Origin: Methylococcales bacterium
Lineage (GTDB): Bacteria > Pseudomonadota > Gammaproteobacteria > Methylococcales > Methylomonadaceae
Length of the DNA: 64,000 nt
Reading direction: 5' to 3'
NCBI GenBank assembly: GCA_026398895.1
Contig: JAPLRZ010000037.1
Span: 62,001 to 126,000 of the forward strand
Positions 1 through 9,400 of this stretch are shown one piece after another (the stretch's first letter is position 1; each line of letters starts with the position of its first letter). The position numbers and the translations under genes were made by a program. Under the pieces are notes generated by a model that worked only from the letters and a program-made list of their open reading frames with translations, was not told where the DNA came from and did no database searches.

Positions 1-114
1 ATCAAACGCGTTTTTGTGCTGTGGACTTATCACCCGTTTTAATTTAACCCCCGCGCCATCACTGGTGGTTTGCCCAGTGATAATGTTGGTAAGCTGTCGT
101 GTTTTCTCAGTCAT
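1..114 (-). CDS. Pirin family protein, N-terminal fragment (runs off the window)
   Basis: On the minus strand an ATG at 114-112 opens a frame that stays open to the window edge. It encodes 38 residues, beginning MTEKTRQLTNIITGQ and including GAGVKLKRVI. This matches the usual start of pirins (iron-binding cupin proteins, some with quercetinase activity), just before their conserved DPF(L/M)-LDEF motif, which lies outside the window. The start overlaps the end of the upstream DoxX gene by 8 bases, so the two are translationally coupled. Pirin, DoxX and a divergent LysR regulator form a frequent gene trio. The family call rests on a short N-terminus only. Confidence 0.6.
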   Translation of the reverse strand, partial: MTEKTRQLTNIITGQTTSDGAGVKLKRVISPQHKNAFD

Positions 115-568
115 CTTGCACCCCCAAAAAATTATTTTTCAGCAAATAATCATCGACTGAATAACGCCCACCGCCGATAAAAATTAATGCTGTGCTGGCG
201 GATAATAACGCCAGTGCGTATTCAATGCCGTGTGTCTCCATGAAAAAGCCCTTACCCAAATGCACAGCTAATAATGCGACTAGCATCGTCAAGGCATTCA
301 CTGTGGCAGAAGCACGGGTAAATAATCCCAGCATTAAGCCGACACCGCCAAAAAATTCCGCACACCCTGCCAATAACGCCATAACAAAACCAGGTGTTAA
401 ACCGACCGATGCCATCCATTGTCCTGTACCTTCTAAACCATAACCGCCAAACCATGCAAAAAGTTTTTGGCTACCATGTGCGGTAAAAATCAAACCGATA
501 GGTACACGCAGTATCAATGCTTCCCAACTTGCATTTGCGGCTAATGTTTTGTTTATTAATGCTTTCAT
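107..568 (-). CDS. DoxX family integral membrane protein
   Basis: This 153-residue protein has four hydrophobic segments and the DoxX-type N-terminal pattern (LRVPIGLIFTAHGSQKLF, then GGYGLEGTGQWMASVG). DoxX/YphA-like proteins are small inner-membrane proteins, variously linked to quinone-dependent oxidoreduction or detoxification; their exact activity is usually unknown. The ATG follows a GAGAGAA ribosome-binding site. The gene overlaps the pirin start by 8 bases and lies opposite the LysR regulator at 689, which is its probable regulator. Family assignment is firm; function is open. Confidence 0.85.
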   Translation of the reverse strand: MKALINKTLAANASWEALILRVPIGLIFTAHGSQKLFAWFGGYGLEGTGQWMASVGLTPGFVMALLAGCAEFFGGVGLMLGLFTRASATVNALTMLVALLAVHLGKGFFMETHGIEYALALLSASTALIFIGGGRYSVDDYLLKNNFLGVQDD

Positions 569-688
569 ATCAAATTCTCTCGTTATTTAAATTGTTGAGT
601 ACATTATAGGGTTGGCTCACAAAATAAAAAGCGATAGATTTTGCGCAATTCATGCAAAATAACTGAACAATTCACACGAGCAAAGCCG

Positions 689-1582
689 ATGAAATATCCT
701 ATCACTCTTGATGCACTGGAAGTATTGGACGCGATTGAGCGCAAAGGCAGTTTTGCCGCCGCCGCTAATGAGCTGTTTCGCGTACCATCAGCAATCTCTT
801 ATAGCATACAAAAGCTAGAACAGGATTTGAATGTGGTATTGTTTCGCAAAGAAGGCAGAAGAGCTGTGCTAACGCCAGCGGGTAAAGTGTTACTGGAGCA
901 AGGGCGGGAGATTTTACAAGCAACGGAACGGCTCGCCATGATCACGAAAAAAACCCATAGCGGCTGGGAAGCGGTTTTTAACATCGCGATAGATTCCATT
1001 CTGGAATTTGATTTCATCTATCCGTTAATTGCGCAGTTTTATGAAATACTGCCAGATATTGAAATTAACCTTTACGAAGAGGTACTCGGTGGCACTCAAG
1101 AAGCACTCACCAGTAATCGCGTGGATTTAGTGATAGGGACAGGAACTGAATTTCTGCCAAGTCATGGCATTAACTATCAAAAGATTCAGGAGATTGAATG
1201 GATATTCGCCGTTGCTCCCGAACATGAATTGACTAAGACCACGTTGCCTTTATCCAGACAACTGATTGAGCAGCATCGTTTTATCGTGGTCAGAGATTCT
1301 TCCAAAAATCAAGCCCCGCAAAGCCAACGGGTTTTTAGCAAACGTCCTGTATTAAGTGTGCCATCGATAACAGCAAAAATACAGGCTCAATGCTTGGGTT
1401 TAGGCGTTGGTTTTTTACCTGCACACAGGATTCACGATGTGCTTGCCCAAGGTTTGCTTATTGCACTGCCATTAGAAGAACCAATACCGCCACTGGCTTT
1501 ATATATGGCATGGAAAACAAACAATAAAGGCAAGGTGTTACGCTGGTTTATCGAACAGTTATCCCAACACAACTTTGTTTAG
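689..1582 (+). CDS. LysR family transcriptional regulator
   Basis: The 297-residue protein has an N-terminal winged helix-turn-helix (about residues 4-62, with GSFAAAANELFRVPSAIS and LVxLFRKEGRRAVLTPAG-type features). A LysR substrate-binding domain follows, from about residue 90 to the end. An in-frame start exists at 641, but the ATG at 689 places the HTH at the usual distance from the N-terminus, so I chose it. The gene is divergent from doxX-pirin across about 120 bases, the classic LysR arrangement, and probably controls that pair. Its 3' end overlaps the convergent acyl carrier protein gene by 4 bases. The inducer cannot be read from the sequence. Confidence 0.88.
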   Translation: MKYPITLDALEVLDAIERKGSFAAAANELFRVPSAISYSIQKLEQDLNVVLFRKEGRRAVLTPAGKVLLEQGREILQATERLAMITKKTHSGWEAVFNIAIDSILEFDFIYPLIAQFYEILPDIEINLYEEVLGGTQEALTSNRVDLVIGTGTEFLPSHGINYQKIQEIEWIFAVAPEHELTKTTLPLSRQLIEQHRFIVVRDSSKNQAPQSQRVFSKRPVLSVPSITAKIQAQCLGLGVGFLPAHRIHDVLAQGLLIALPLEEPIPPLALYMAWKTNNKGKVLRWFIEQLSQHNFV

Positions 1583-1827
1583 CATTGCTTACCTTGTATG
1601 AAAATAACCAAACTACCAAAGGTTTCAAATACTTCGGCATTAATTTCGTCGTCTTCGATAATGCAACCAAGTTGCTCTTCAATCAGAGTAATCACATTAA
1701 CCACACCAATAGAATCTAATTCGGCTAAATTGCCTAATAAGGGGGTCGCGCTATCAAATAAGGTAATATCTGATTCCAAGTGCAAGGCTTGTTTTAACAA
1801 GTCTTTTGCAAATTTATTTATATTCAT
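1579..1827 (-). CDS. Orphan acyl carrier protein
   Basis: This 82-residue acidic helical protein carries the phosphopantetheine attachment motif L-D-S-I-G-V-V, with Ser39 as the predicted modified serine, inside a typical ACP fold. It differs from housekeeping AcpP, whose motif is usually DSLDxV, and resembles specialised carrier proteins seen beside exosortase, hopanoid or polyketide-like genes. No ketosynthase, acyltransferase or ligase lies next to it, so its partner enzymes must be elsewhere. It is convergent with the LysR gene and shares 4 bases with its end. ACP identity is good; the pathway is unknown. Confidence 0.8.
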   Translation of the reverse strand: MNINKFAKDLLKQALHLESDITLFDSATPLLGNLAELDSIGVVNVITLIEEQLGCIIEDDEINAEVFETFGSLVIFIQGKQC

Positions 1828-2018
1828 GTGTTACTCGGCGAACTGCTCGCAATAAATGTCATTAAGTACCCAATAATCGTTAAAATAGCTGTTGCCGAAT
1901 CGATTTTTCTAAGCAGTTTTTTTATAAAAACTGATGATTATCTATGAAAACTGACTATTGGACAATATTATTTATTCGTTTAAGGTACTAATTATCACCG
2001 TTCTTACTGGATTTGTTT

Positions 2019-2831
2019 ATGAAAAAATTGTTGATTTTAGTGTTATTTTTGCCTGCATTAGTGAGTGCAGAGGTGTATCAATGGAAAGATGCAAGCGGTA
2101 AAGTACATTTTTCTGATCGCTCCTCTGTGCCTGATGCAAAAAAAATAGCGATAGAGGCAGGCGTTGGTTTATATCGTGTTAAAACGGTTTACGATGGTGA
2201 CACCGTCGTCTTAGAAGATGGGCAAAAAATTCGTTTATTAGGGATTAATACCCCAGAAGTACAACACCGTGACAAACTAGCCGATGCTGGTGGCGAAGAA
2301 GCAAAGCAGTGGCTAATTGCTAAATTGAAAGATACCAAAGTTCGCCTAGAAACTGATGCAGAAAAAACCGATAGTTACGGCAGAACACTAGGCTATTTGT
2401 TCACCGAAAATAAAGAATTCATCAATCAATCATTGCTTGCAGCAGGTTTGGCACAGGTGAGCATTTTCCCGCCTAACTTAAAATATGTGAATGAATTGGT
2501 GACAGCGTCCGAACAAGCAGAAAAAGCCAAACTGGGTATTTGGCAGCGTCCTGAATATGCCGCTATTCCTGTGGATGAGCTAACAGAAGCTGGGCATTTT
2601 GGCTGGACACGCTTAGTGGGTAAAGTGAAATCCGTACATCCTGCCAAAAAATTTGTTTATTTACAATTTTCTGACCGCTTTGATGTGCGTATCGACATGG
2701 AATGGTTGTCGTTGTTTCCTGAGCTTAATAGTTATCAAGGCAAAACCATCGAAGTGCGAGGTTGGCTGAATAAACGCAAAGATAAATTTTCGATGTTAAT
2801 TCGTCATCCCAGTGCTATAAAATCACTTTAA
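2019..2831 (+). CDS. Secreted thermonuclease-family nuclease with DUF4124 domain
   Basis: The protein starts with a signal peptide (about residues 1-17, ending LVSA) and a DUF4124 motif (VYQWKDASGKVHFSD). A staphylococcal-nuclease domain follows at about residues 50-175. The catalytic pattern is visible: YDGDT (Asp59/Asp61), RLLGINTPE (Arg72, Glu80) and SYGRTLGY (Arg122). The last 75 or so residues (GWTRLVGKVKSVHPAKKFVYLQF onward) look like an additional OB-type beta domain. It probably cleaves DNA or RNA in the periplasm or outside the cell. A TTG lies 6 bases upstream, but the ATG at 2019 begins the MKKLLILV signal sequence. The gene is apparently monocistronic. Confidence 0.85.
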   Translation: MKKLLILVLFLPALVSAEVYQWKDASGKVHFSDRSSVPDAKKIAIEAGVGLYRVKTVYDGDTVVLEDGQKIRLLGINTPEVQHRDKLADAGGEEAKQWLIAKLKDTKVRLETDAEKTDSYGRTLGYLFTENKEFINQSLLAAGLAQVSIFPPNLKYVNELVTASEQAEKAKLGIWQRPEYAAIPVDELTEAGHFGWTRLVGKVKSVHPAKKFVYLQFSDRFDVRIDMEWLSLFPELNSYQGKTIEVRGWLNKRKDKFSMLIRHPSAIKSL

Positions 2832-2854
2832 TTAGCGTATCAAAAAACGCTAAT
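2831..2854 (+). terminator. Short hairpin after the nuclease gene
   Basis: ATTAGCGT (2831-2838) and ACGCTAAT (2847-2854) form an 8-bp stem with an 8-base loop directly after the stop codon. There is no clear T-tract, so it may act as a weak terminator or an mRNA 3'-end stabiliser. Confidence 0.35.
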
Positions 2855-2953
2855 GGGTTAAAGCGGTAGTTTGTTATATTATAGCCTTATGTGTTATTTT
2901 CTTTTTCACCTCTTTTTGATAACCGATAACACATTAATAATTAGGAATAATCC

Positions 2954-3406
2954 ATGTTTGAAGACCTACGCGACCTCTATCAAGAGGTGATTTTTGACCA
3001 CAATCGTAACCCACGCAATTTTCGTATTATTGAGAATGCTGACCGACAAGTGGAGGGTTTTAACCCTTTGTGCGGCGATCGTTTAACGCTATTTTTAAAA
3101 ATGAATGCTGATACCATTGAAGATGCCAGTTTTCAGGGTTCAGGATGCGCCATTTCTACCGCTTCGGTGTCGTTGATGACTGAAATTATTAAAGGAAAAA
3201 CCGAAGCCGAAGCCGAAACCTTATTTAAGCTATTTCATGAAATGACCACAGGAAAAACTGAGGATATTCAATTAGAGGCGGTGGGAAAACTAGCGGTATT
3301 AGCAGGCGTACGCGAATACCCCGCACGCGTGAAATGCGCAACACTGGCATGGCATACCTTAGATGCAGCATTAAAAAATCAGCAACAGGCTATTTCTACA
3401 GAGTAA
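2954..3406 (+). CDS. sufU: SufU/IscU-type Fe-S cluster assembly protein
   Basis: The 150-residue protein opens with LYQEVIFDHNRNPRNF, the SufU/NifU N-terminal signature. It keeps the three cluster/zinc cysteines: Cys40 in NPLCGD (with Asp42), Cys65 in GSGCAIS and Cys128 in RVKCATLAW. SufU accepts or relays sulfur from the cysteine desulfurase SufS and assists Fe-S assembly. The insertion between the second and third cysteines is the SufU rather than the IscU type. No sufBCDS gene flanks it in this window, which is unusual because sufU normally sits in a suf operon. Cytoplasmic. Confidence 0.85.
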   Translation: MFEDLRDLYQEVIFDHNRNPRNFRIIENADRQVEGFNPLCGDRLTLFLKMNADTIEDASFQGSGCAISTASVSLMTEIIKGKTEAEAETLFKLFHEMTTGKTEDIQLEAVGKLAVLAGVREYPARVKCATLAWHTLDAALKNQQQAISTE

Positions 3407-3443
3407 AAAATTATTTTTTAACCAACTATGCAAGAGGTGAAAA

Positions 3444-4226
3444 ATGGAACGGAGACAATTTTTTGCGCTGCTATTAGCCATTATAGGTATGACAGCATGT
3501 GCAAGTAATCCAGTTATCGGTGGTGATCGTGTAATGTCTTCGCCACCTTATTTACCCGTGACCTTGAGTGTACAAAGTGATAATCAGGGAAAGTTACTCG
3601 AATTTCCTTTAAATTCCGATTCCTCACATTACCGCGCCTATATTCAAGCGACTCAGAATGACCGTTATCGATTGCGTGTGGTCAATAACAGCAATCAACG
3701 AGTAGGCTTAGTGATTGCGGTTGATGGTCGTAATATCATCAGCGGTAAGCAATCGTGGCTAGCTAACAGTGAGCGAATGTATATTTTGAATCCGCATGAT
3801 AGCGCGGATTATGAAGGCTGGCGTACTGGCACCAATCAAACCAATCGTTTTTATTTTACCGAAGCCGAGAATTCTTACGCCGCTGCATGGGGAGATAATT
3901 CAGCAATGGGTGTGATTGCTATGGCTGTGTATGCTGAACGTCCTCGTCCACAGCTCTCTAATAAAGATGAAGCAATGAGTGGCTCAGCATCTAGGTCTGT
4001 TGCACCATCCGCTGGCACGGGTTTTGGTGAAAGCACTTATTCGCCCAGCATGACAGTATCGTTTGAACCTAGCCCTGAACCCATGGAAAAGCTATTTTTT
4101 AAATATGAATGGCGTGAAACTTTGTGCCGCAAAGGTATTTTGCAAGAATGTTCTCACGATAGTGGCAACAGCGGTAATCGACTGTGGAAAGAGGATGGTT
4201 TTGCACCGCCACCACCTTCACACTGA
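3444..4226 (+). CDS. Predicted lipoprotein of unknown function
   Basis: The 260-residue protein has a short signal sequence ending in a lipobox-like GMTAC (Cys19), suggesting an outer- or inner-membrane lipoprotein. The conserved-looking core (about residues 45-150: YRLRVVNNSNQRVGLVIAVDG, SERMYILNP, EGWRTG, NRFYFTEAENSYAAAWGD) looks like a beta-rich periplasmic domain. A low-complexity Ser/Pro-rich linker and a charged tail with two cysteines follow. I recognise the pattern from uncharacterised proteobacterial proteins but know no function. It is followed 12 bases later by eutB, although co-function with ethanolamine breakdown is not obvious. Confidence 0.7.
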   Translation: MERRQFFALLLAIIGMTACASNPVIGGDRVMSSPPYLPVTLSVQSDNQGKLLEFPLNSDSSHYRAYIQATQNDRYRLRVVNNSNQRVGLVIAVDGRNIISGKQSWLANSERMYILNPHDSADYEGWRTGTNQTNRFYFTEAENSYAAAWGDNSAMGVIAMAVYAERPRPQLSNKDEAMSGSASRSVAPSAGTGFGESTYSPSMTVSFEPSPEPMEKLFFKYEWRETLCRKGILQECSHDSGNSGNRLWKEDGFAPPPPSH

Positions 4227-4238
4227 TACATTGTTCCA

Positions 4239-5654
4239 ATGTATAAGGCATATATAGCAAATCTATCCTACGACTTTAAAACCCTGCGTAATCTGATGGC
4301 GAAAGCGACACCGCCGCGTTCGGGTGATTATCTTGCGGGTGTGGCGGCTGCCAATAATTTAGAACGCGTGGCGGCGCAGTGGGTGCTTGCGGATGTACCG
4401 CTTAAACAATTTCTCAATGAAGCACTGGTGCCTTATGAACAGGATGAAATCACGCGCCTGATTATTGACGAACATGATAGCGTGGCGTTCGCGCCTGTCA
4501 GTCATTTAACAGTCGGTGATTTTCGTAACTGGCTGTTATCTGAGCAGACGACCACCGAGGTATTAACCGCTATTGCCGCTGGTTTGACACCCGAAATGGT
4601 GGCGGCGGTGTCTAAGATTATGCGCATTCAGGATTTGATTTTGGTGGCGAAAAAATGCCGCGTGATTACTCGCTTTCGTGGCACGATAGGGCTGGAAAAT
4701 CGTTTATCCACTCGTTTACAACCCAATCATCCGACCGATAATCCAGCGGGTGTTGCTGCCAGTTTGCTGGATGGTTTGTTGTATGGATGCGGCGATGCGG
4801 TTATTGGTATTAATCCTGCATCTGATAATCTTGAAGCGACCTCACGCTTGCTCACTATGCTGAATGACGTTATCGACCGCTATGCGATACCGACGCAATC
4901 TTGTGTTTTAGCTCATGTCACCACCACTTTAAAAGCCATTGAACAAGGCGCACCCGTTGATTTAGTGTTTCAATCCATTGCGGGTACGCAAAAAGCCAAT
5001 GACAGTTTTGGCATTAATCTGGCTTTATTACACGAAGCCCATCTCGCCGCGCTGGAACTAAAACGCGGTAGCTTATTCGATAACGGAATGGGCAATAACT
5101 GTATGTATTTTGAAACGGGACAAGGCAGTGCCTTATCCGCCAATGCACACCAAGGACTGGATCAGCAAACCTGTGAAGCCCGCGCTTATGCCGTTGCCCG
5201 CAAATTTAAACCGCTATTAGTCAACACTGTGGTCGGTTTTATCGGCCCTGAATATTTGTACGATGGTAAGCAAATTATTCGCGCAGGACTGGAAGATCAT
5301 TTTTGCGGCAAATTATTGGGGCTGCCAATGGGTTGTGATGTCTGTTACACCAATCACGCCGAAGCCGATCAAGATGATATGGATATGTTGTTGACGCAGT
5401 TTGCAGTTGCGGGCGGTACGTTTATTATGGGCATCCCTGGTGCAGATGATGTGATGCTCAATTATCAATCGACTTCGTTTCATGACGCACTGTATGTGCG
5501 CCAAGTGCTGGGATTAAGACCCGCACCAGAGTTTGAACGCTGGTTGCAACAACACGGCATTTTTAATGCAGATAATCAATTAATGGCACAACGCGAGTTA
5601 CCTGCGTTATTTAAACCTGCGCTACAAAAACTGACTGGAGGCGGCAATGGTTGA
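4239..5654 (+). CDS. eutB: Ethanolamine ammonia-lyase, large (catalytic) subunit
   Basis: The 471-residue protein matches EutB throughout. Visible features are RSGDYLAGVAAANNLERVAA near residue 27, FYFETGQGSALSA-type active-site strand (Glu292), GFIGPEYLYDGKQIIRAG and GLEDHFCGKLLG. With EutC it converts ethanolamine to acetaldehyde and ammonia using adenosylcobalamin. It overlaps eutC by 8 bases, so the two subunits are coupled. No microcompartment shell, eutA reactivase, eutH permease or aldehyde dehydrogenase gene is adjacent, suggesting a minimal cytoplasmic enzyme for nitrogen supply rather than a metabolosome. No clear ribosome-binding site precedes the ATG. Confidence 0.95.
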   Translation: MYKAYIANLSYDFKTLRNLMAKATPPRSGDYLAGVAAANNLERVAAQWVLADVPLKQFLNEALVPYEQDEITRLIIDEHDSVAFAPVSHLTVGDFRNWLLSEQTTTEVLTAIAAGLTPEMVAAVSKIMRIQDLILVAKKCRVITRFRGTIGLENRLSTRLQPNHPTDNPAGVAASLLDGLLYGCGDAVIGINPASDNLEATSRLLTMLNDVIDRYAIPTQSCVLAHVTTTLKAIEQGAPVDLVFQSIAGTQKANDSFGINLALLHEAHLAALELKRGSLFDNGMGNNCMYFETGQGSALSANAHQGLDQQTCEARAYAVARKFKPLLVNTVVGFIGPEYLYDGKQIIRAGLEDHFCGKLLGLPMGCDVCYTNHAEADQDDMDMLLTQFAVAGGTFIMGIPGADDVMLNYQSTSFHDALYVRQVLGLRPAPEFERWLQQHGIFNADNQLMAQRELPALFKPALQKLTGGGNG

Positions 5655-6432
5655 TTCTAAAGACCTATGGCACAGCTTGAACCAATTTACTCCCGCGCGT
5701 ATTGCCCAAGGACGTGCGGGCATGAGTCAAACTACGCGCAATAGTCTGGAATTTCAATTAGCCCACGCCTTAGCGCGTGATGCGGTCAATATCCCGCTGG
5801 ATTTTTCTCAACTGGAACAACGTATCAACACACTGGGCTATACAACGCTAACGTTACAAACCCAAGCAGAAAATCAGCGGATGTATTTACAACGTCCCGA
5901 TTTAGGACGCTTGTTAAGCGAATCTGCCGTACGTTGTTTGCAACAGTACCCAAACATTCAAACGGATGCTGTGGTTGTGGTAGCGGACGGTTTATCATCC
6001 AAAGCCATAGAGCAACACGCAGTACCGTTTTTAAATTTATTGTTGCCCGAACTGCAAGCCAAGGCGTACCAACTGCCGCCTGTCTGTCTGATTAAACACG
6101 GACGAGTTGCGATTGGTGATGCAGTCGCTGACCACTACGCCGCTCGTTTGTGTATCGTGTTAATCGGTGAACGTCCTGGTTTAAGTTCACCTGACAGCAT
6201 GGGTATTTATTTCACCTATAAAGCAAAATCAGGTATCAGTACCGATGCCGACCGCAACTGTATTTCTAATATTCACAACAACGGACTCAGTTATGATCTA
6301 GCATTAAAAAAGCTGTTGTTTTTGCTCAATGAATCCGAAAAATGTCAGTTTTCGGGTGTCAATTTAAAAGACGAAACCATAGAAACTGCGCTGAATAATC
6401 AACGACAACAAGCAAATTTTTTGCTGGATTAA
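5647..6432 (+). CDS. eutC: Ethanolamine ammonia-lyase, small subunit
   Basis: The 261-residue partner of EutB contains the diagnostic C-terminal block GERPGLSSPDSMGIYFTY ... DRNCISNIHNNGLSYDLA (about residues 178-220) and the RVAIGDAVAD strand involved in cobalamin binding. It begins inside the last codons of eutB (8-base overlap) and ends before a convergent sbcC gene. The two subunits are expected to assemble into the cobalamin-dependent lyase. It is of normal length for the family. Confidence 0.95.
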   Translation: MVDSKDLWHSLNQFTPARIAQGRAGMSQTTRNSLEFQLAHALARDAVNIPLDFSQLEQRINTLGYTTLTLQTQAENQRMYLQRPDLGRLLSESAVRCLQQYPNIQTDAVVVVADGLSSKAIEQHAVPFLNLLLPELQAKAYQLPPVCLIKHGRVAIGDAVADHYAARLCIVLIGERPGLSSPDSMGIYFTYKAKSGISTDADRNCISNIHNNGLSYDLALKKLLFLLNESEKCQFSGVNLKDETIETALNNQRQQANFLLD

Positions 6433-6491
6433 TTTGAGTTAGAGCTTAAGTAGCTACGACAGGCTCAGAATGTGTTATTCATGCTATTGAT

Positions 6492-9400
6492 TCAATAGCC
6501 ACCAACAATCGTCACCGTACTTTTACCACCACCTTGTTTTTCTACTACTACTTTTGCACCGATACGTTCTACTAAAATCGGCACATGAGAAATTACCCCA
6601 ACTTTGCGTCCTAACGCTTGCAGAGTGTCTAAACTGGCGATCGCTATGTCTAAGGTTTCAGGGTCGAGACTACCAAAACCTTCATCGATAAATAATGATT
6701 CCACTTGGGTTTTATTGGATGACAGTGAAGCTAAGCCTAATGCTAACGCCAGCGACACTAAAAAGCTTTCACCGCCTGATAAGCTGTGAACGCTACGCAC
6801 ATCGTCTGCCATGTCTCTATCAATAATTTGTAGCTCTAAATCACTGCTAGGAACGCGCTGTAAGGCGTAGCGTTTGGCAAAATCAGCAAGGTGTTTGTTG
6901 CTGTGAATGAGCAGAGCTTCTAAGGTTAAACTTTGCGCGAAGACACGAAATTTCGCGCCTGTACTTGAGCCGATTAAATCATTCAAGCTTTGCCATTGTT
7001 CCCAGCGGTAGCGTTGCTTGTCCAGTTCCACTTTAAGATCGCTATTGTTGGTGAGTTTTTTATCATCTTCGCGTAGTTGCAAATCGCGTTCTTGTTTTTG
7101 TTCACTTAATGATTGTTTTTGTTGTTGTAATTCGCTGGCGGTTTGCAGAGCAGTGACTTCTTGCACGGCTACGGCTAGAGTTTCATGCTGTTTTCTATCG
7201 TCCGTTTTAATAGTCAATAAAGCAGTGGCGGCTTGTAGGGCTTTTTCTAGTTGTGCAATAGTGGCTTTTTGTTCGTCTAACCAGTGTTCATCCTGTTGCA
7301 ATAATTCGCTTAGTTGTTCTCGATTAATCGTAAGGCGTTCTAGGTCTTGGTTAAGTGTCGCTAGGGATTTTTGTAGGTTGTCATCGCGGCGGGTACGTTC
7401 TGTTTGCCAGTGTTGTTGTTCGACTTTTTGGCTTGCCAATTCTGTGGTGGCAAGATTAACGGCGGTTGTGGCTTGTTGTTGGGCTGTTTTTGCCGCGTTC
7501 AGTAGTTGGGTAAGCTGTTGATCGATAGCATCTGCGCTTACTGGGCGATTAAAATCGCCCCTACAGCTTGCGATGAGAGTATCGCGGTCTAGCACTAAGC
7601 TTTGTTTTTGTTCAGTTTCGCGTTGTATGACGGCTTGCTTAAGCGTGAGCTGTTGTTGAAGTTGCCCACAGGTTTGCGCGGCAAGTTTCGCTTGTTGCAA
7701 AGTTAATTCTACGTTTTTATTAACCGTTGCTAGTTGTTGTTGATTTTGTTGAAATTGCTGAACTTTTTTACTCAACGCGGCAGGGGATGTTAAATAAGTT
7801 TGCCAATTAGCTAACTGTCCACAAGGTGCAGCCAATGATTCAACAAGTCCATTCAGTTGAGTTTCAAGGTTATCAATAGTCGCCAGATAAGCGCGTAATT
7901 CGGCTTTATGTTGCGTGAGTTGTTTATCCAGCGCGGTGTGTTCGTTGCTTAAGGATTCCTGTGTTTGCTTGGCAGTATCAAAAGTATGTTGTGCTATTTT
8001 TATTTTCTGCTGTATAGCTAACGCAGCTTTTTCTTGTTGTTTGATTTGTGCTAAGTCGGCAGTGACGCATTCATGTTGCGCAGTCAGTAACGGTAATAAA
8101 TCCACGTTTTGCAAAGCCAACACTGGCTTATTAGGCAAAATCAAAATATGCCAATCATTGAGCAAAATATCGTTGCTTTCTTTTGCCAAGATTATTTTAT
8201 GATTTAGCTCAATCGCTTGCTCTTTCTGTTGTTCAATCGCTTGGAAATTACTGGCGATGATTTTAATCAGACTGGCTTTTTCTTGCTCCAGTTCATCGAC
8301 ACGCTGTTGTTGAGCGTGCGTGTGTTGGTTATTCAAGGCGATAGCGTGTGTTTGCCACGGATGTTGTAACGCGCCACACACAGGACAAGGTTGATCTTGG
8401 ATTAATAATGTCCGCAATTGCTGGGCATCTTTATGACCAGTGGCTTCAATCAATGCGAGAGCTTTTTTGGCTTCATCCAAGCTAATACCATTGATAATTT
8501 CTTGTCGGTTTAGGATGTCGAGTTGTCGGCTAGTGGTTTCTACCGTTTGTTCGATAATTGTTAAGCGTTGCGTGTCTTGGCTTAGCTGCGTGTGTACCGC
8601 GACTGCTTGCGTGCTTAGCGTAATGGCACGGCTTAGCTGTTGGCTTTCAAGTTCTAAGCGTTCTTTGTCTTGATGCAACTGATCCAGCGAGTATTGTGAT
8701 TCTTGTTGTTTAAATTCCGCTAATACGGTTTGTTGCTCATGCAATACTTGTTTTTTAGCATCAATATCCGTTTGTAACACGCTCAAGCGTTGCTGGTTTT
8801 TATCCACCGTAGACTGGATTTTTTCGGCTGTGATGATTTCCTCAGTCCGTTGTTTATTGAGTACGCTATAACGATTAAGCTCACTTTGCCAATGTTTCCA
8901 ATTCTCGGCAAGCGGTTCTAAGGCTTGATGCTCAGCTAACCAATCGTTTAACTGTTGCCACGCGGCGTGTTGTTCGGCTTGCTGTTTTGTCAGCGTGTCG
9001 TGTTGCTGTTTAGCAGTGCTTAGCTCAGTATGAAGCTGATTTTGTTCAGTGTTTAAACCGTTAAGCGTTGTTTGCAAGACTTCAAGACGGGTATCCAATA
9101 CACGAATCGCTTTTAACACAGGTTGGGCTTGCTGGTGTTGGGTTTCGGCTGCCAGTAAGTGAGCATTTTGTGTGCTTAACTGCGCGTTGGCAGCGTGCAG
9201 TTTTATGTCCGCCGCCGCCTGAGCTTCCATCGCATTTTTTAATTTTGCTTCGGCATCGTCATAATCCGTTTGCGCCTGTTGATAATGGTTTAATAACGGT
9301 CTCAATGGCTGTGCGGCTTCGACTTGTTTGAGATGCACACGCAAGGGTTCAGACTGATTCCATGCCTGTGAACTGTCAGCTAAGGCATTACTGGCTAACT

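Noticed and set aside
6433-6491. Possible REP remnant (GCTACGACAGGCTCAG) between eutC and sbcC
   Set aside because: Only one arm is recognisable and no partner arm was found, so I do not list it as a repeat.
7018-8673. Several long plus-strand open frames opposite sbcC
   Set aside because: They are Cys/Ser-rich products of the glutamine- and leucine-rich coiled-coil codons on the other strand, without ribosome-binding sites or homology.
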